A DNA stretch of 64,000 nt from Thermomicrobium sp. 4228-Ro (lineage in GTDB: Bacteria > Chloroflexota > Chloroflexia > Thermomicrobiales > Thermomicrobiaceae), in contig NZ_JAPFQM010000001.1 of assembly GCF_026241205.1 (NCBI RefSeq), forward strand, positions 1,488,001-1,552,000, written 5' to 3'. The notes beneath the pieces were generated by a model. That model had not been told where the DNA came from. It saw nothing but the letters and a program-made list of their open reading frames with translations, and made no database searches. The translations under genes were made by a program, and so were the position numbers. Positions 41,151 through 49,976 of the stretch are shown here, one piece after another. Each line of letters opens with the position of its first letter. Position 1 is the stretch's first letter.

Positions 41151-42209
41151 GCGCAGTGCCGAGGCCGGCAAGACGGCGAGGAAACGGAGGCCAGCCTCCT
41201 GGTAGGCGCGCAGGCGCGCGATGACCTGCTCCGGTGTACCGGCGAGGACGCTGCGCGCGACGAGTTCCGGGGGCACAGCCCGGAGCGCGGCGCGCAACGT
41301 CTCGGGCGAGAGGCGCTCCGGTACGAAGTCGAGGTAGCCCCGGAAGCGCTCACCGAGCGGATGGACGAGCCCGAGTGCCTGCCAGTCGCTGGCCGGGCGG
41401 AGCAGCCCAGTGAGCCGGAGCGCCGGGTGGCGCAGCACCGACTCGACGGCCCGCTCGGTCGGCGCGAGGACGAGTGGCGCCTGCATCCCTGGCCGCAGTG
41501 CACTGGGATCGCGACCGGTTTCCACAGCGGCACGGCGGATCGTCGCGAGCTTGGCGGCGTACTCTTCTGGAGTGTCGATCCAGTTCGGGTACCAGCCATC
41601 GGCGAAGCGTCCAGTCAGGACGAGCATGCGCGGTCCGTGCGCACCGAGCCAGATTTCTGGTTTGCGGCCGGGTGGGGCACTCAGATCGAAGACACCGTCC
41701 GGAATTCGGTAGTAGCGACCGTCGAAGTGGATGGTGCCTGGCTGGTCGAGACAGGCGCGAAGAATAGCCAGCGCTTCCTCGATCCGGGAGACCGGGTGGT
41801 CGAAGGGAAAGCCGTACGGCTCTAGGTTCTCGGCCTCTCCTGCGCCGATCCCGAGGATCGGCGGTCGCCGTGCCAGATGTGCCAGCGTGAGCATCGCCTG
41901 GGCGAGCAGCACCGGATGGCGGCGGATCGGATCGGTCACACCGACGCCGAGGCGGAGCCGCCCGGCGTGGGCGCTGAGCCGACCGAGCAGGGTCGCGAAG
42001 TCGTAGTAGGGGTGGGGGCTCGAGCGGAGGCGTGCCATCCAGGTCGTGCGCGGTGACCAGAGCGCGCGGGGCACGAAGTCCTGGAGGTGGTCCCAGAGCA
42101 TGACCGCCTCGAAGCGGAGCAGCCGGGCGAGCCGGACGAGCCCGGTGACGCTGGTGACCGGTGGCTGGGCCGGAACGACGAGTCCGAAGGCAAACGATTG
42201 TTCGGCCAT
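41085..42209 (-). CDS. Luciferase-like (LLM class) flavin-dependent oxidoreductase
   Basis: Predicted FMN- or F420-dependent oxidoreductase with a TIM-barrel fold, 374 residues. Family features are FGLVVPAQPPV at the start, EAVMLWDHLQDFVP, RLRLGVGVTDPIRRHPVLLAQAMLTL, ILGIGAGEAENLEPYGFPF and PEIWLGAHGPRMLVLTGRFADGWYP. The bacterial methylene-tetrahydromethanopterin reductase-like group is the closest type, and the substrate is unknown. ATG 42209 has GGGAGGG eight bases upstream. Convergent with birA and divergent from the dcw cluster. Confidence 0.9.
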   Translation of the reverse strand: MAEQSFAFGLVVPAQPPVTSVTGLVRLARLLRFEAVMLWDHLQDFVPRALWSPRTTWMARLRSSPHPYYDFATLLGRLSAHAGRLRLGVGVTDPIRRHPVLLAQAMLTLAHLARRPPILGIGAGEAENLEPYGFPFDHPVSRIEEALAILRACLDQPGTIHFDGRYYRIPDGVFDLSAPPGRKPEIWLGAHGPRMLVLTGRFADGWYPNWIDTPEEYAAKLATIRRAAVETGRDPSALRPGMQAPLVLAPTERAVESVLRHPALRLTGLLRPASDWQALGLVHPLGERFRGYLDFVPERLSPETLRAALRAVPPELVARSVLAGTPEQVIARLRAYQEAGLRFLAVLPASALRSPGAALWTFLALRRVRNALER

Positions 42210-42225
42210 GGTGCCCTCCCCAGTC

Positions 42226-42231
42226 AGTATA
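42226..42231 (-). promoter_or_regulatory. Possible -10 of the luciferase-like gene
   Basis: TATACT on the minus strand lies about 17 bases before the ATG at 42209. No -35 of good quality is seen; the leader would be short. Confidence 0.4.
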
Positions 42232-42362
42232 GCGGGCATGCACGGTGCGTTCCGCGAGCGGTGCCTGGGCGGAAGGGTGAACCGGTCTCGCGGCAGCCTC
42301 GCGACCTGCGGTGTGGGCAGACGGCCCCGTACCCGACCTCCTATTGTGGGGCGATACGGGCG

Positions 42363-42384
42363 CGTACGGACGAGTGTCCGTACG
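42363..42384. repeat. Perfect 9-bp inverted repeat upstream of the dcw promoter
   Basis: CGTACGGAC and GTCCGTACG are separated by GAGT. It lies between divergent genes, so termination is unlikely. The position, about 25 bases before the predicted mraZ -35, fits a regulator-binding site. Confidence 0.6.
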
Positions 42385-42408
42385 ATCGCAGGAGTCGACA
42401 GAAGATGC

Positions 42409-42437
42409 TTGCGCGCGGGGGTGTCCGTGCATATGCT
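42409..42437 (+). promoter_or_regulatory. Predicted dcw cluster promoter
   Basis: TTGCGC (42409-42414), 17 bases, then TATGCT (42432-42437), giving a start near 42444. The same pair and spacing is found at the CRISPR leader. The MraZ boxes begin directly after the -10, a good place for repression. Confidence 0.65.
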
Positions 42438-42438
42438 T

Positions 42439-42475
42439 GTGGACAACTGTGGGGGAAGGTGGGGATAAGTGGGGG
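42439..42475 (+). promoter_or_regulatory. MraZ operator, four GTGG repeats at 10-base intervals
   Basis: GTGG starts at 42439, 42449, 42459 and 42469, the last three as GTGGGG. A further GTGG is at 42481, off by two bases. MraZ proteins are known to bind direct TGGG-type repeats spaced one helical turn apart in front of their own gene, so this is very likely the autoregulatory site. It covers the predicted start of transcription. Confidence 0.85.
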
Positions 42476-42535
42476 CACTTGTGGATAACTCCCACGTGAC
42501 CGCACCCTGCAGGATCGCTTAGCGAGGGTGGCGGC

Positions 42536-42964
42536 GTGTTTCTCGGGCGCTTTACCCACGCGATCGACGAGAAGGGGCGATTGGCGATCCCGGCTCGCTT
42601 CCGCGAGGCGTTCGATGGCCAGGGCGTACTCACCCGGGGGATCGACCGCTGTCTCACGCTCTATCCGATGGCATCCTGGCAACCGCTCGCCGAGAAGGTG
42701 TCAGCACTCTCGATCAGCGATCCGGACGCGCGTGCCTTCCGCCGCATGGTGTTCGCGGAGGCGACGGTCGTCGAGTTCGACCGCCAGGGGCGCATCCTCA
42801 TCCCACCCGAGCTCCGCGCCTACGCGGGGTTGGAGCGGGAGGCGATCGTCGTCGGCGTGCACTCCTACATCGAAATCTGGAGTCCGGAGGGCTGGGCAGC
42901 GCAGGCCGAGCTGCTCACTGCCGAAGGTGCATCGATCGCCCAGCGCCTGGCGAGCTTGATCTGA
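42536..42964 (+). CDS. mraZ: Transcriptional regulator MraZ
   Basis: DNA-binding regulator of the dcw cluster with a double AbrB-like fold. The 142 residues have the expected start FLGRFTHAIDEKGRLAIPARFRE and the matching second repeat VVEFDRQGRILIPPELRAYAGL. GTG 42536 has GAGGG upstream. Its binding sites lie 61-97 bases upstream. It is the first gene of the cluster, as in most bacteria. Confidence 0.96.
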   Translation: MFLGRFTHAIDEKGRLAIPARFREAFDGQGVLTRGIDRCLTLYPMASWQPLAEKVSALSISDPDARAFRRMVFAEATVVEFDRQGRILIPPELRAYAGLEREAIVVGVHSYIEIWSPEGWAAQAELLTAEGASIAQRLASLI

Positions 42965-42987
42965 TACAGGCAGGAGCGTCCGGAACC

Positions 42988-43956
42988 ATGGAGGAGCGCG
43001 AGCTGGGCACGATGGAGACACCCGCACCCACGACGGTGCACGAACCGGTGCTCCTCGCTGAGGTGCTGCACTATCTCGCACCGTGTCCCGGCGGACGCTA
43101 CGTCGATGCGACGTTCGGTGGGGGCGGGCACGCGCGAGCCATCCTGGAAGCCAGCGCACCGGACGGGCGGCTTCTGGCGATCGATGCTGACCCGGCCGCC
43201 GTTGCGCGCGCAGAAGCGCTGGCTGCTCGGTATCCTGGTCGGCTCGTGCCCTGCCACGGCAACTTCCGCGACCTAGCGAGTCTGGCCCGTCGGCACGGTT
43301 TCGATCCGGCCGATGGCATCCTCTTCGACCTCGGGCTCAGTTCCGATCAGCTGGCCGATCCAGCGCGGGGCTTTTCCTTCCAGCAGCCGGGACCGCTCGA
43401 TATGCGGTTCGATCCGACGCAGGGCGAGCCAGCCGCGGTCATCGTGAATACCTGGCCCGAGGAGCAGCTGACTGACCTGTTCTGGCGGTACGGCGAGGAG
43501 TCGCGGGCGCGCGCCATCGCCCGAGCCATCGTTGCCGAACGCGCACGGCGGCCGATCGAGACGACGACCCAGCTCGCCGAACTCGTCGAACGCGTGGTCG
43601 GTCGGCGTCGCGAGCGGATTCACCCAGCGACGCGGGTCTTCCAGGCCTTGCGGATCGCTGTCAATCGAGAACTCGATGTGCTCGAGCTCGCGCTCGAGCA
43701 AGCGGTCGCGCTGCTCCGTCCTGGCGGGCGGTTGGTGGTGATCGCGTTCCACTCGCTGGAGGATCGCATCGTCAAGCACTTTTTCCGGCGCGAGGCTGCG
43801 CGGTGTCTCTGCCCACCGGGAACGCCGGTCTGCGTGTGTGGGCACGTACCTCGGCTACGAGTATTGACGCCGCGTGCGGTACGGCCAGCAGCCGAGGAAA
43901 TCGCGCGGAATCCGCGGAGCCGCAGTGCGCGCTTGCGCGCCGCCGAGCGGGTGTGA
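42988..43956 (+). CDS. rsmH: 16S rRNA (cytosine-1402-N4) methyltransferase RsmH
   Basis: SAM-dependent methyltransferase of 322 residues. Signature motifs: HEPVLLAEVLHYL, the SAM loop YVDATFGGGGHARAIL, ILFDLGLSSDQLADPARGFSF, PLDMRFDP and AFHSLEDRIVKHFF, followed by the C-terminal ARNPRSRSARLRAAER-like end (RNPRSRSARLRA). ATG 42988 is used. ftsL starts four bases after the stop. Confidence 0.97.
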   Translation: MEERELGTMETPAPTTVHEPVLLAEVLHYLAPCPGGRYVDATFGGGGHARAILEASAPDGRLLAIDADPAAVARAEALAARYPGRLVPCHGNFRDLASLARRHGFDPADGILFDLGLSSDQLADPARGFSFQQPGPLDMRFDPTQGEPAAVIVNTWPEEQLTDLFWRYGEESRARAIARAIVAERARRPIETTTQLAELVERVVGRRRERIHPATRVFQALRIAVNRELDVLELALEQAVALLRPGGRLVVIAFHSLEDRIVKHFFRREAARCLCPPGTPVCVCGHVPRLRVLTPRAVRPAAEEIARNPRSRSARLRAAERV

Positions 43957-43960
43957 GGCG

Positions 43961-44419
43961 ATGGTCGCGGAGCGGACGAAACCGGTTGTCGCGACACCCA
44001 GTCTCACGCCGATCGGTCGGCAGAAGGTACGCCGGTCGGGACGGTCCTGGCTGCTCCTGACGCTGGTGCTCGTCGGCGGCCTGGCTGGGCTCTGCTTGCT
44101 CTATCTCGAGCAGACGAACCGCGTGGTCGAGTTGGGCTACGAGCTGACGCGCCTCCAGCGGGACCGCGAGCAGGTCTCGCTGGAGGTCGCAGCGCTCCGC
44201 TATCAGTTGGCTCAGCGCCAGTCACTGGCGCGGGTCGAGGAGCTGGCGCGACGCGAGTACGGTATGGTGCCGCTGCGGCGTGCCGAGGCGCTCGCGGTCG
44301 AACGCCCGGTGCCAGCACCGGATCCGACTCCGGCACCAGCCCCCCAGCGGCGCTGGTGGGAGCGGGTGCGTGATGCGTTGCTCGGTATCGGACATGCCGA
44401 AGCGAGCGGGATGCCATGA
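43961..44419 (+). CDS. ftsL: Cell division protein FtsL-like
   Basis: Bitopic division protein of 152 residues. A basic cytoplasmic tail of about 28 residues is followed by one membrane segment (LLLTLVLVGGLAGLCLLYL) and a coiled coil (about 55-95) with the RVEELARREYGMVPL pattern seen after the FtsL/DivIC helix. A proline-rich tail and WWERVRDALLG end the protein. Identification rests on topology and position between rsmH and ftsI. It overlaps ftsI by ATGA. Confidence 0.82.
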   Translation: MVAERTKPVVATPSLTPIGRQKVRRSGRSWLLLTLVLVGGLAGLCLLYLEQTNRVVELGYELTRLQRDREQVSLEVAALRYQLAQRQSLARVEELARREYGMVPLRRAEALAVERPVPAPDPTPAPAPQRRWWERVRDALLGIGHAEASGMP

Positions 44420-46143
44420 GCGGTCTCTCGGCACGTCGTCTGCGGTTGCTGTTCGCAGCGTTCCTGCTCTTCAGTGGTGCGGTCGGGTACCGCGTCGTCT
44501 CCTTCGCCGTCCTGCAAGGCCCGGTTCTGGCCCAGCGAGCTGAGGCATTCCGCTACCGTGCCGATGTCGTGCCGGCACATCGCGGCGAGATCCTCGACGC
44601 GCGCGGGCGTGTGCTGGCGACCGATGTACCGGCCGATCGTGTCTCGGCGATCGTCCGCGAGGTCGAGGATCCGCACCGGACTGCGCAGCTGCTCGCTCCG
44701 TTGATCGGGCGCTCGGTCGAGGAGATCGAAGCGGCCTTGACCCAGCCAGGACGCGAATGGGTGGTACTGCAGCGGCAGCTCGATCCGGATGTCTCGGCCC
44801 AGATTCGCGCGCTCGATCTCCCTGGCATCGTGCTCGACCCGGAACCGAAACGTGCGTACCCGATGGGCGACTTCGCCTCGCAGGTACTCGGCTTCGTCAA
44901 CTGGGAATACCGCGGTGCGTATGGAGTCGAGGCGCAGTACGACAACGTCGTGGGCGGCACGCCAGGGCAACTGGTCGGTGAGCGCGATCTCGCCGGCAAC
45001 GTGATCGCGCTGGCGCCGAGCTCCTGGAACCCCCCGAAGGATGGGGCGACGCTCGTCCTCACTATCGACAGTGCGGTGCAGTACCTGGCCGAATCGGTGC
45101 TCGACCGGACGATCGCGGAGCAGCAGGCGGCCGGTGGCACCATCATCGTCATGGACGTGCGGACTGGAGCGATCCTCGCCATGGCGAACCGGCCGTCGTT
45201 CGATCCCAATCGCTTCACCGAGGTGCCTGATCCAGCCGTCTTCGCCAACCCTGCGATCAACTCGGCGTACGAACCCGGGTCGACGTTCAAGGTGATCACG
45301 ATGGCCCTGGGGCTCGAGGCTGGTGTGGTGACGCCGCAGACGACGGTCGACGGCGGTGCCTACCGGGAATTGCCTGATGGGACGAGGATCTACAACGCGT
45401 TGCATCAGGAGTTCGGGCCGGAGACGATGACCGAGGTCCTCATCCATTCCAGTAACGTCGGCGCGATGGAAGTGGTCGACCGTCTCGGTCCGGACCGTTT
45501 CTACGAGGGAGTGCAGCGGTTCGGTTTCGGTCAGCCGACGGGTGTCGACCTCCCCGGCGAGGTCGGGGGTATCGTAAATCTGCCCGGGAGCCCGGGCTGG
45601 TCGTTGACGACCTTCTATACCAACGCCTTCGGTCAAGGTATCGCGGTGACGCCGCTGCAGCTCGTGACGGCGGTGTCCGCGATCGCGAACGGCGGTGTGC
45701 TGATGCGCCCGTATGTGGTCGAAGAGATCCGCGACGGTGAGCGCGTCGAGGTCATCGAACCGACCCCGGTTCGCCGGGTGATCGGCGAGGAGACGGCGCG
45801 GACGCTCAGCGAGATGCTGGCTGAGACGATGGAGAGCTACGCGACACGCTTCAGCGTGCCGGGATACCGGATCGCTGCCAAAACGGGAACGGCCGAGATA
45901 CCAGGGCCCAACGGATACGAGCACGGTGAGGGCGCGACGATCGCCTCGGTGATCGGCTATGGGCCAGTCGAGCATCCGCGATTTTGCGTCCTCGTCAAGA
46001 TCGACCGGCCGAAGGCCTCGCCGTGGGGTGAGCGCGCCGCTGGCCCAGCGTTCGCCGAGGTATTCCGGCAGCTCCTGCTCCTCTACGATATCCCGCCGTC
46101 GGAGCCGGTCACGACGACAGCTGCACGAGGGAGCGAACCATGA
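44416..46143 (+). CDS. ftsI: Septal transpeptidase FtsI (PBP2B/PBP3 type)
   Basis: Class B penicillin-binding protein for septal crosslinking, 575 residues. One N-terminal membrane anchor (about 8-30), the pedestal motif RGEILDARGRVLATD near 56, then the transpeptidase with S289 in EPGSTFKVIT, S345 in HSSNVGAME and K489 in AAKTGTAEIP. It lacks PASTA repeats. Start and stop overlap ftsL and murF by four bases, so translation is coupled. Confidence 0.95.
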   Translation: MSGLSARRLRLLFAAFLLFSGAVGYRVVSFAVLQGPVLAQRAEAFRYRADVVPAHRGEILDARGRVLATDVPADRVSAIVREVEDPHRTAQLLAPLIGRSVEEIEAALTQPGREWVVLQRQLDPDVSAQIRALDLPGIVLDPEPKRAYPMGDFASQVLGFVNWEYRGAYGVEAQYDNVVGGTPGQLVGERDLAGNVIALAPSSWNPPKDGATLVLTIDSAVQYLAESVLDRTIAEQQAAGGTIIVMDVRTGAILAMANRPSFDPNRFTEVPDPAVFANPAINSAYEPGSTFKVITMALGLEAGVVTPQTTVDGGAYRELPDGTRIYNALHQEFGPETMTEVLIHSSNVGAMEVVDRLGPDRFYEGVQRFGFGQPTGVDLPGEVGGIVNLPGSPGWSLTTFYTNAFGQGIAVTPLQLVTAVSAIANGGVLMRPYVVEEIRDGERVEVIEPTPVRRVIGEETARTLSEMLAETMESYATRFSVPGYRIAAKTGTAEIPGPNGYEHGEGATIASVIGYGPVEHPRFCVLVKIDRPKASPWGERAAGPAFAEVFRQLLLLYDIPPSEPVTTTAARGSEP

Positions 46144-47537
46144 TCAGCCTGCGCGACGTGCTCGAGGGAACCAAAGGAGAACTCCATGGCTCGGCGGCAC
46201 CCGATCTCTTGTTCCGTCGTGTCTGGCACGACTCCCGGTCGACCGAGCCTGGCGACCTGTTCGTCGCGCTGCGGGGCGAGCGGCACGATGGGCACGAGTT
46301 CGTTGCCGATGCGGTGCGTCGCGGTGCCAGCGGGGCGATCGTCGAAGCACGGCGCACCGAGGAGCTGGCGAGTCTCGGGATTCCGCTCATCGTCGTCGAC
46401 GATTCGCTCGCGGCACTCTTGCGCCTGGCGAGCTACTGGCGCCAGCTGTTCGATGTCCCGGTCGTTGCGGTGACCGGGAGCGTGGGCAAGACGAGCACCA
46501 AGGAGGCGATCGCCTCGGTGCTCGCCCAGCGCTTCCAGGTCGTGCGCAGTCGGGGCAGTTACAACACCGATGTGGGTGTCGCGATCGACTTGCTCTCGAT
46601 CGACCCTGACACCGATGTCGTCGTGCTCGAATTCGGTGAGGCGTACCGGCTGGGGGAAGTGCGGGAACTCTGCGCGCTGGCCCAGCCACGGATCGGTGTC
46701 GTGACCAACGTCTCGCACGCGCATCTCGCGCGCATGGGCACGCTGGAACGGATCGCCCAGAGCATCGCTGAGCTGCCGGAGTCGCTACCGGTGGATGGAG
46801 TGGCGATCCTCAACGGCGACGACTTTCGGGTGCGGCTCATGGCCGAACGGACGCACGCACGCGTGCTGTTCTACGGTCTCGCGCCCGACTGCCATATCCG
46901 GGCCGAGGAGATCGAGAGCCGCGGACTCGACGGTATCGCGTTCGACCTCATCGCTTATGGCGAGCGCAATCGTGTCCGCTTGCCGCTCCTCGGGCAGCAC
47001 AGCGTGCACCATGCGCTCGCTGCGATCGCGGTCGGCTACGAGTTCGGCTTGACGCTCGACGAGATGCTGCCGGGTTTCCACGATCCGCGCGTCCAGGTGC
47101 GGCTGCTGACAGTTCCTGGCGTCAACGGGTCGACGCTGCTCGACGATACCTATAACGCCAGTCCTGCATCCTGCATGGCCGCACTCTCGCTGCTGCAGGA
47201 AATCCCGGCCCAGCGACGCATCGCTGTCTTCGGCGATATGTACGAACTGGGCTGGTACGAAGAGGAAGGGCATCGCATGGTGGGCCGGCGTGCCGCTGCG
47301 GTCGTCGATCGGTTGTTCACGCTGGGGCCGCGGGCTCGCTGGATCGCCGAGGAGGTGATCGCAGCTGGGCTCGCGCCGGAACGCGTCTTCGCGACCGACG
47401 ATCGGCGCGAACTGATCGACGTCTTGCGCGAAACGCTGCGACGTGGTGACTTCGTCCTGATCAAGGGAGCACGGGGGATGCGGATGGAAGAGATCGTCGA
47501 GGCGCTGCGCGTGCCTGGTGAGGAGCGCGTCTCGTGA
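46140..47537 (+). CDS. murF: UDP-MurNAc-tripeptide:D-Ala-D-Ala ligase MurF
   Basis: Adds D-Ala-D-Ala to the UDP-linked precursor. The 465 residues contain WHDSRSTEPGDLFVALRGERHDGHEF, the P-loop VTGSVGKTSTKEAI (about 114), SRGSYNTDVGVAIDLL, LLDDTYNASPASCMAAL and FGDMYELG, the latter two separating MurF from MurE. murE, normally just before murF, is missing here. It overlaps ftsI and mraY. Confidence 0.94.
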   Translation: MISLRDVLEGTKGELHGSAAPDLLFRRVWHDSRSTEPGDLFVALRGERHDGHEFVADAVRRGASGAIVEARRTEELASLGIPLIVVDDSLAALLRLASYWRQLFDVPVVAVTGSVGKTSTKEAIASVLAQRFQVVRSRGSYNTDVGVAIDLLSIDPDTDVVVLEFGEAYRLGEVRELCALAQPRIGVVTNVSHAHLARMGTLERIAQSIAELPESLPVDGVAILNGDDFRVRLMAERTHARVLFYGLAPDCHIRAEEIESRGLDGIAFDLIAYGERNRVRLPLLGQHSVHHALAAIAVGYEFGLTLDEMLPGFHDPRVQVRLLTVPGVNGSTLLDDTYNASPASCMAALSLLQEIPAQRRIAVFGDMYELGWYEEEGHRMVGRRAAAVVDRLFTLGPRARWIAEEVIAAGLAPERVFATDDRRELIDVLRETLRRGDFVLIKGARGMRMEEIVEALRVPGEERVS

Positions 47538-48553
47538 TGGAGCTGTTCGAGTTGCTGCGGTCGCGCAGCGTGCTGCCGCGCGATCCTGGGGAAAACCTGG
47601 CGCTTTCGCTCGCGCTCTCTGGTGTCGCGTTCGTCATCACGGTGGGAATCGGGAAACCGTACATCGCATGGTTGCGACGACACAATATCGGCAAGCAGAT
47701 CAGGGTCGAGGGGCCGGAGGGACATCAGACCAAGCTCGGTACACCCACGATGGGTGGCTTCCTGTTCACCGTGCCGGTGATCGTGCTCACGGTTCTCTTC
47801 AACCTGGCCGGTCGGCTATCGATGTTGCTGCCGCTCGGTGTGCTGATGGGTACAGCAGTGCTGGGTGCCGTCGACGACCGCCTGACGCTCGTCACGACGC
47901 AACGCGGGGGACTGACGGCACGTTTCAAGATGGCCTGGCTCTTGCTCTTCTCCCTGGTCGCAGCCCTGGTCTTGCACTTCCTGCTCGGGCTGCGCAGTAT
48001 CTACATCCCCTTCCTGGGCAAGTACGAGATCGGTCTCTGGTACATCCCGATCGCGGTCATCGCGATCGCCGGGACGGCGAACGCGGTCAATCTGACCGAT
48101 GGACTCGATACGCTCGCTGGGGGGACGGCAGCAGTCGCCTTCACCGCGTACGGCATCATCGCGTTCTTGCAGGGGCAGATTCAGGTCGTCACGTTCTGTT
48201 TCACCATGGTCGGTGCAGTACTCGGTTTCCTCTGGTACAACGCGCATCCGGCACAGGTCTTCATGGGCGATACGGGTTCGCTCGCGCTCGGGGCTGCCCT
48301 GGCGACTGCGGCCTTCATGACTGGACAGTGGCTGCTCCTGCCCGTGATCGGAATCGTCTTCGTCGCCGAAGCGCTTTCCGTCATGTTGCAGGTGGCGTAC
48401 TTCAAGCTGACCGGTGGCAAGCGGCTGTTCCGGATGGCACCGCTCCATCACCATTTCGAACTCTTGGGGTGGTCGGAGACACAGATCACGATGCGCTTCT
48501 GGCTGGTCAGCATGATGGCCGGCCTTCTGGGCATCGCCCTGGCGCTCGTCTGA
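47534..48553 (+). CDS. mraY: Phospho-MurNAc-pentapeptide translocase MraY
   Basis: Transfers phospho-MurNAc-pentapeptide to undecaprenyl phosphate, making lipid I. The 339 residues have about ten membrane segments and the catalytic motifs HQTKLGTPTMGG, LGAVDDRLT (DD), NAVNLTDGLDTLAGG and FMGDTGSLALG, with PLHHHFELLGWSE near the end. GTG 47534 overlaps the murF stop; ATG 47537 is equally possible. Confidence 0.96.
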   Translation: MMELFELLRSRSVLPRDPGENLALSLALSGVAFVITVGIGKPYIAWLRRHNIGKQIRVEGPEGHQTKLGTPTMGGFLFTVPVIVLTVLFNLAGRLSMLLPLGVLMGTAVLGAVDDRLTLVTTQRGGLTARFKMAWLLLFSLVAALVLHFLLGLRSIYIPFLGKYEIGLWYIPIAVIAIAGTANAVNLTDGLDTLAGGTAAVAFTAYGIIAFLQGQIQVVTFCFTMVGAVLGFLWYNAHPAQVFMGDTGSLALGAALATAAFMTGQWLLLPVIGIVFVAEALSVMLQVAYFKLTGGKRLFRMAPLHHHFELLGWSETQITMRFWLVSMMAGLLGIALALV

Positions 48554-48563
48554 TGGAGGAAGC

Positions 48564-49976
48564 ATGACCGACACAGCACGGCTCGACCTGCGTGGGAAGC
48601 GTGTCCTGGTGATGGGGCTCGGTACCCGATCGGGTGGCCTGGGAGTGACGCGCTGGCTGGTCGAGCAGGGAGCCGAGGTGACCGTGACCGATCTCCGTTC
48701 AGCTGAGGAGCTGCGGCCGAGCCTGGAGGCGCTCCGCGGTCTCCCTGTCCGGTTCGTCCTCGGGGAGCACCGTCGGGAAGATTTCGCGCGTCACGAGATC
48801 GTCGTGCGGAATCCGGCCGTGCCGCGCGAGTCGCCCTGGCTCGCGATCGCGCGCGACGCTGGAGCCCGGATCGAGATGGAAATGACGTTGTTCTTCCGGG
48901 CCTGCCCGGCACCGATCATCGGCGTGACTGGAACGAAGGGAAAGACGACGACCGCGACGCTCTGCGCCGGCATCTTGCGCCAGTGGCGGCCCGATACCGT
49001 GTTGGCTGGGAACCTCGGGCGCTCGGCACTCGAAGCGTTACCAGCGATCCGCTCCGATACACCGGTCGTGCTGGAACTCTCGAGCTGGCAGCTGGAGGGG
49101 CTCGACGAGCACGGAATGAGTCCGCACATCGCAGTCTTGACCACCATCTCGCCGGATCATCTCGACCGGTACCCCTCGTTCGCGGCGTACGTCGAGGCCA
49201 AGCGGGCGATCGCTCGCCACCAGCGGCCGACCGACTGGTTCGTGGTCAACCGCGACGATCCGGTCGCCTGGTCGTGCCGTGCTGCTGGAGCAGCGCGAGT
49301 GGTGCCGTTCGGCCGGGACGATGGCGCGAGGGAGGGGGCGTTCTGGCAGGGCGACCGGTTGATCTGGCGCTTCGCTGGTGACGAGGTGGAACTCCTGCAC
49401 CGGTCCGAGTTCCCCCTGGCTGGGCTGCATGCGGTCTACGATGCGCTGGCAGCCGCCGCAGCAGCCCTGCTGCGCGGTGCTGCCCCACCCCATGCGCGCC
49501 TCGGCCTGGCGACGGCCCAGCCGGTGCCGCACCGGCTCGAGCGGGTCGCAACGCTCGCTGGCGTCGAGTTCATCAACGACACGGCCGCGACGGCTCCGGC
49601 GGCAGTCCTGGCGGCACTGGAGGCGTTCGCCGGCCGGCCGATCGTGTTGATCGGTGGTGGTGCAGCCAAAGGAGTGGCGCTGGACGAGCTGGCCCGGGTC
49701 GTGGCAGCGCGCACCGAGGCGGTCGTGCTGCTCGACGGGACGGCGACGGCGGGGTACGAGGCAGCGCTCCGCCAGCATGGGGCGCGGGTTTTCGGCCCGT
49801 ATCGCTCGATGGACGAAGCGGTGAGACAGGCCGCGACCCTCGCCCCACCTGGCGGTGTCGTGCTGCTCTCACCGGGATGCGCGAGTTTCGGCCTCTTCCG
49901 CGACGAGTTCCATCGTGGCGAGGCGTTCCGCGCGGCCGTGGCGCGGCTGGTCGAAGAACGAGGAGGAGCCCGGTGA
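48564..49976 (+). CDS. murD: UDP-MurNAc-L-Ala:D-Glu ligase MurD
   Basis: Adds D-Glu to UDP-MurNAc-L-Ala. The 470 residues include KRVLVMGLGTRSGGLGVTRWL at the start, P-loop VTGTKGKTTTATLC (about 118), LELSSWQLEG, TTISPDHLDRYPSFAAYVEAK, VEFINDTAATAPAAVLAAL and VLLSPGCASFGLFRDEFHRGE. The ATG has GGAGGAAGC upstream. It overlaps ftsW by GTGA. Confidence 0.95.
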   Translation: MTDTARLDLRGKRVLVMGLGTRSGGLGVTRWLVEQGAEVTVTDLRSAEELRPSLEALRGLPVRFVLGEHRREDFARHEIVVRNPAVPRESPWLAIARDAGARIEMEMTLFFRACPAPIIGVTGTKGKTTTATLCAGILRQWRPDTVLAGNLGRSALEALPAIRSDTPVVLELSSWQLEGLDEHGMSPHIAVLTTISPDHLDRYPSFAAYVEAKRAIARHQRPTDWFVVNRDDPVAWSCRAAGAARVVPFGRDDGAREGAFWQGDRLIWRFAGDEVELLHRSEFPLAGLHAVYDALAAAAAALLRGAAPPHARLGLATAQPVPHRLERVATLAGVEFINDTAATAPAAVLAALEAFAGRPIVLIGGGAAKGVALDELARVVAARTEAVVLLDGTATAGYEAALRQHGARVFGPYRSMDEAVRQAATLAPPGGVVLLSPGCASFGLFRDEFHRGEAFRAAVARLVEERGGAR

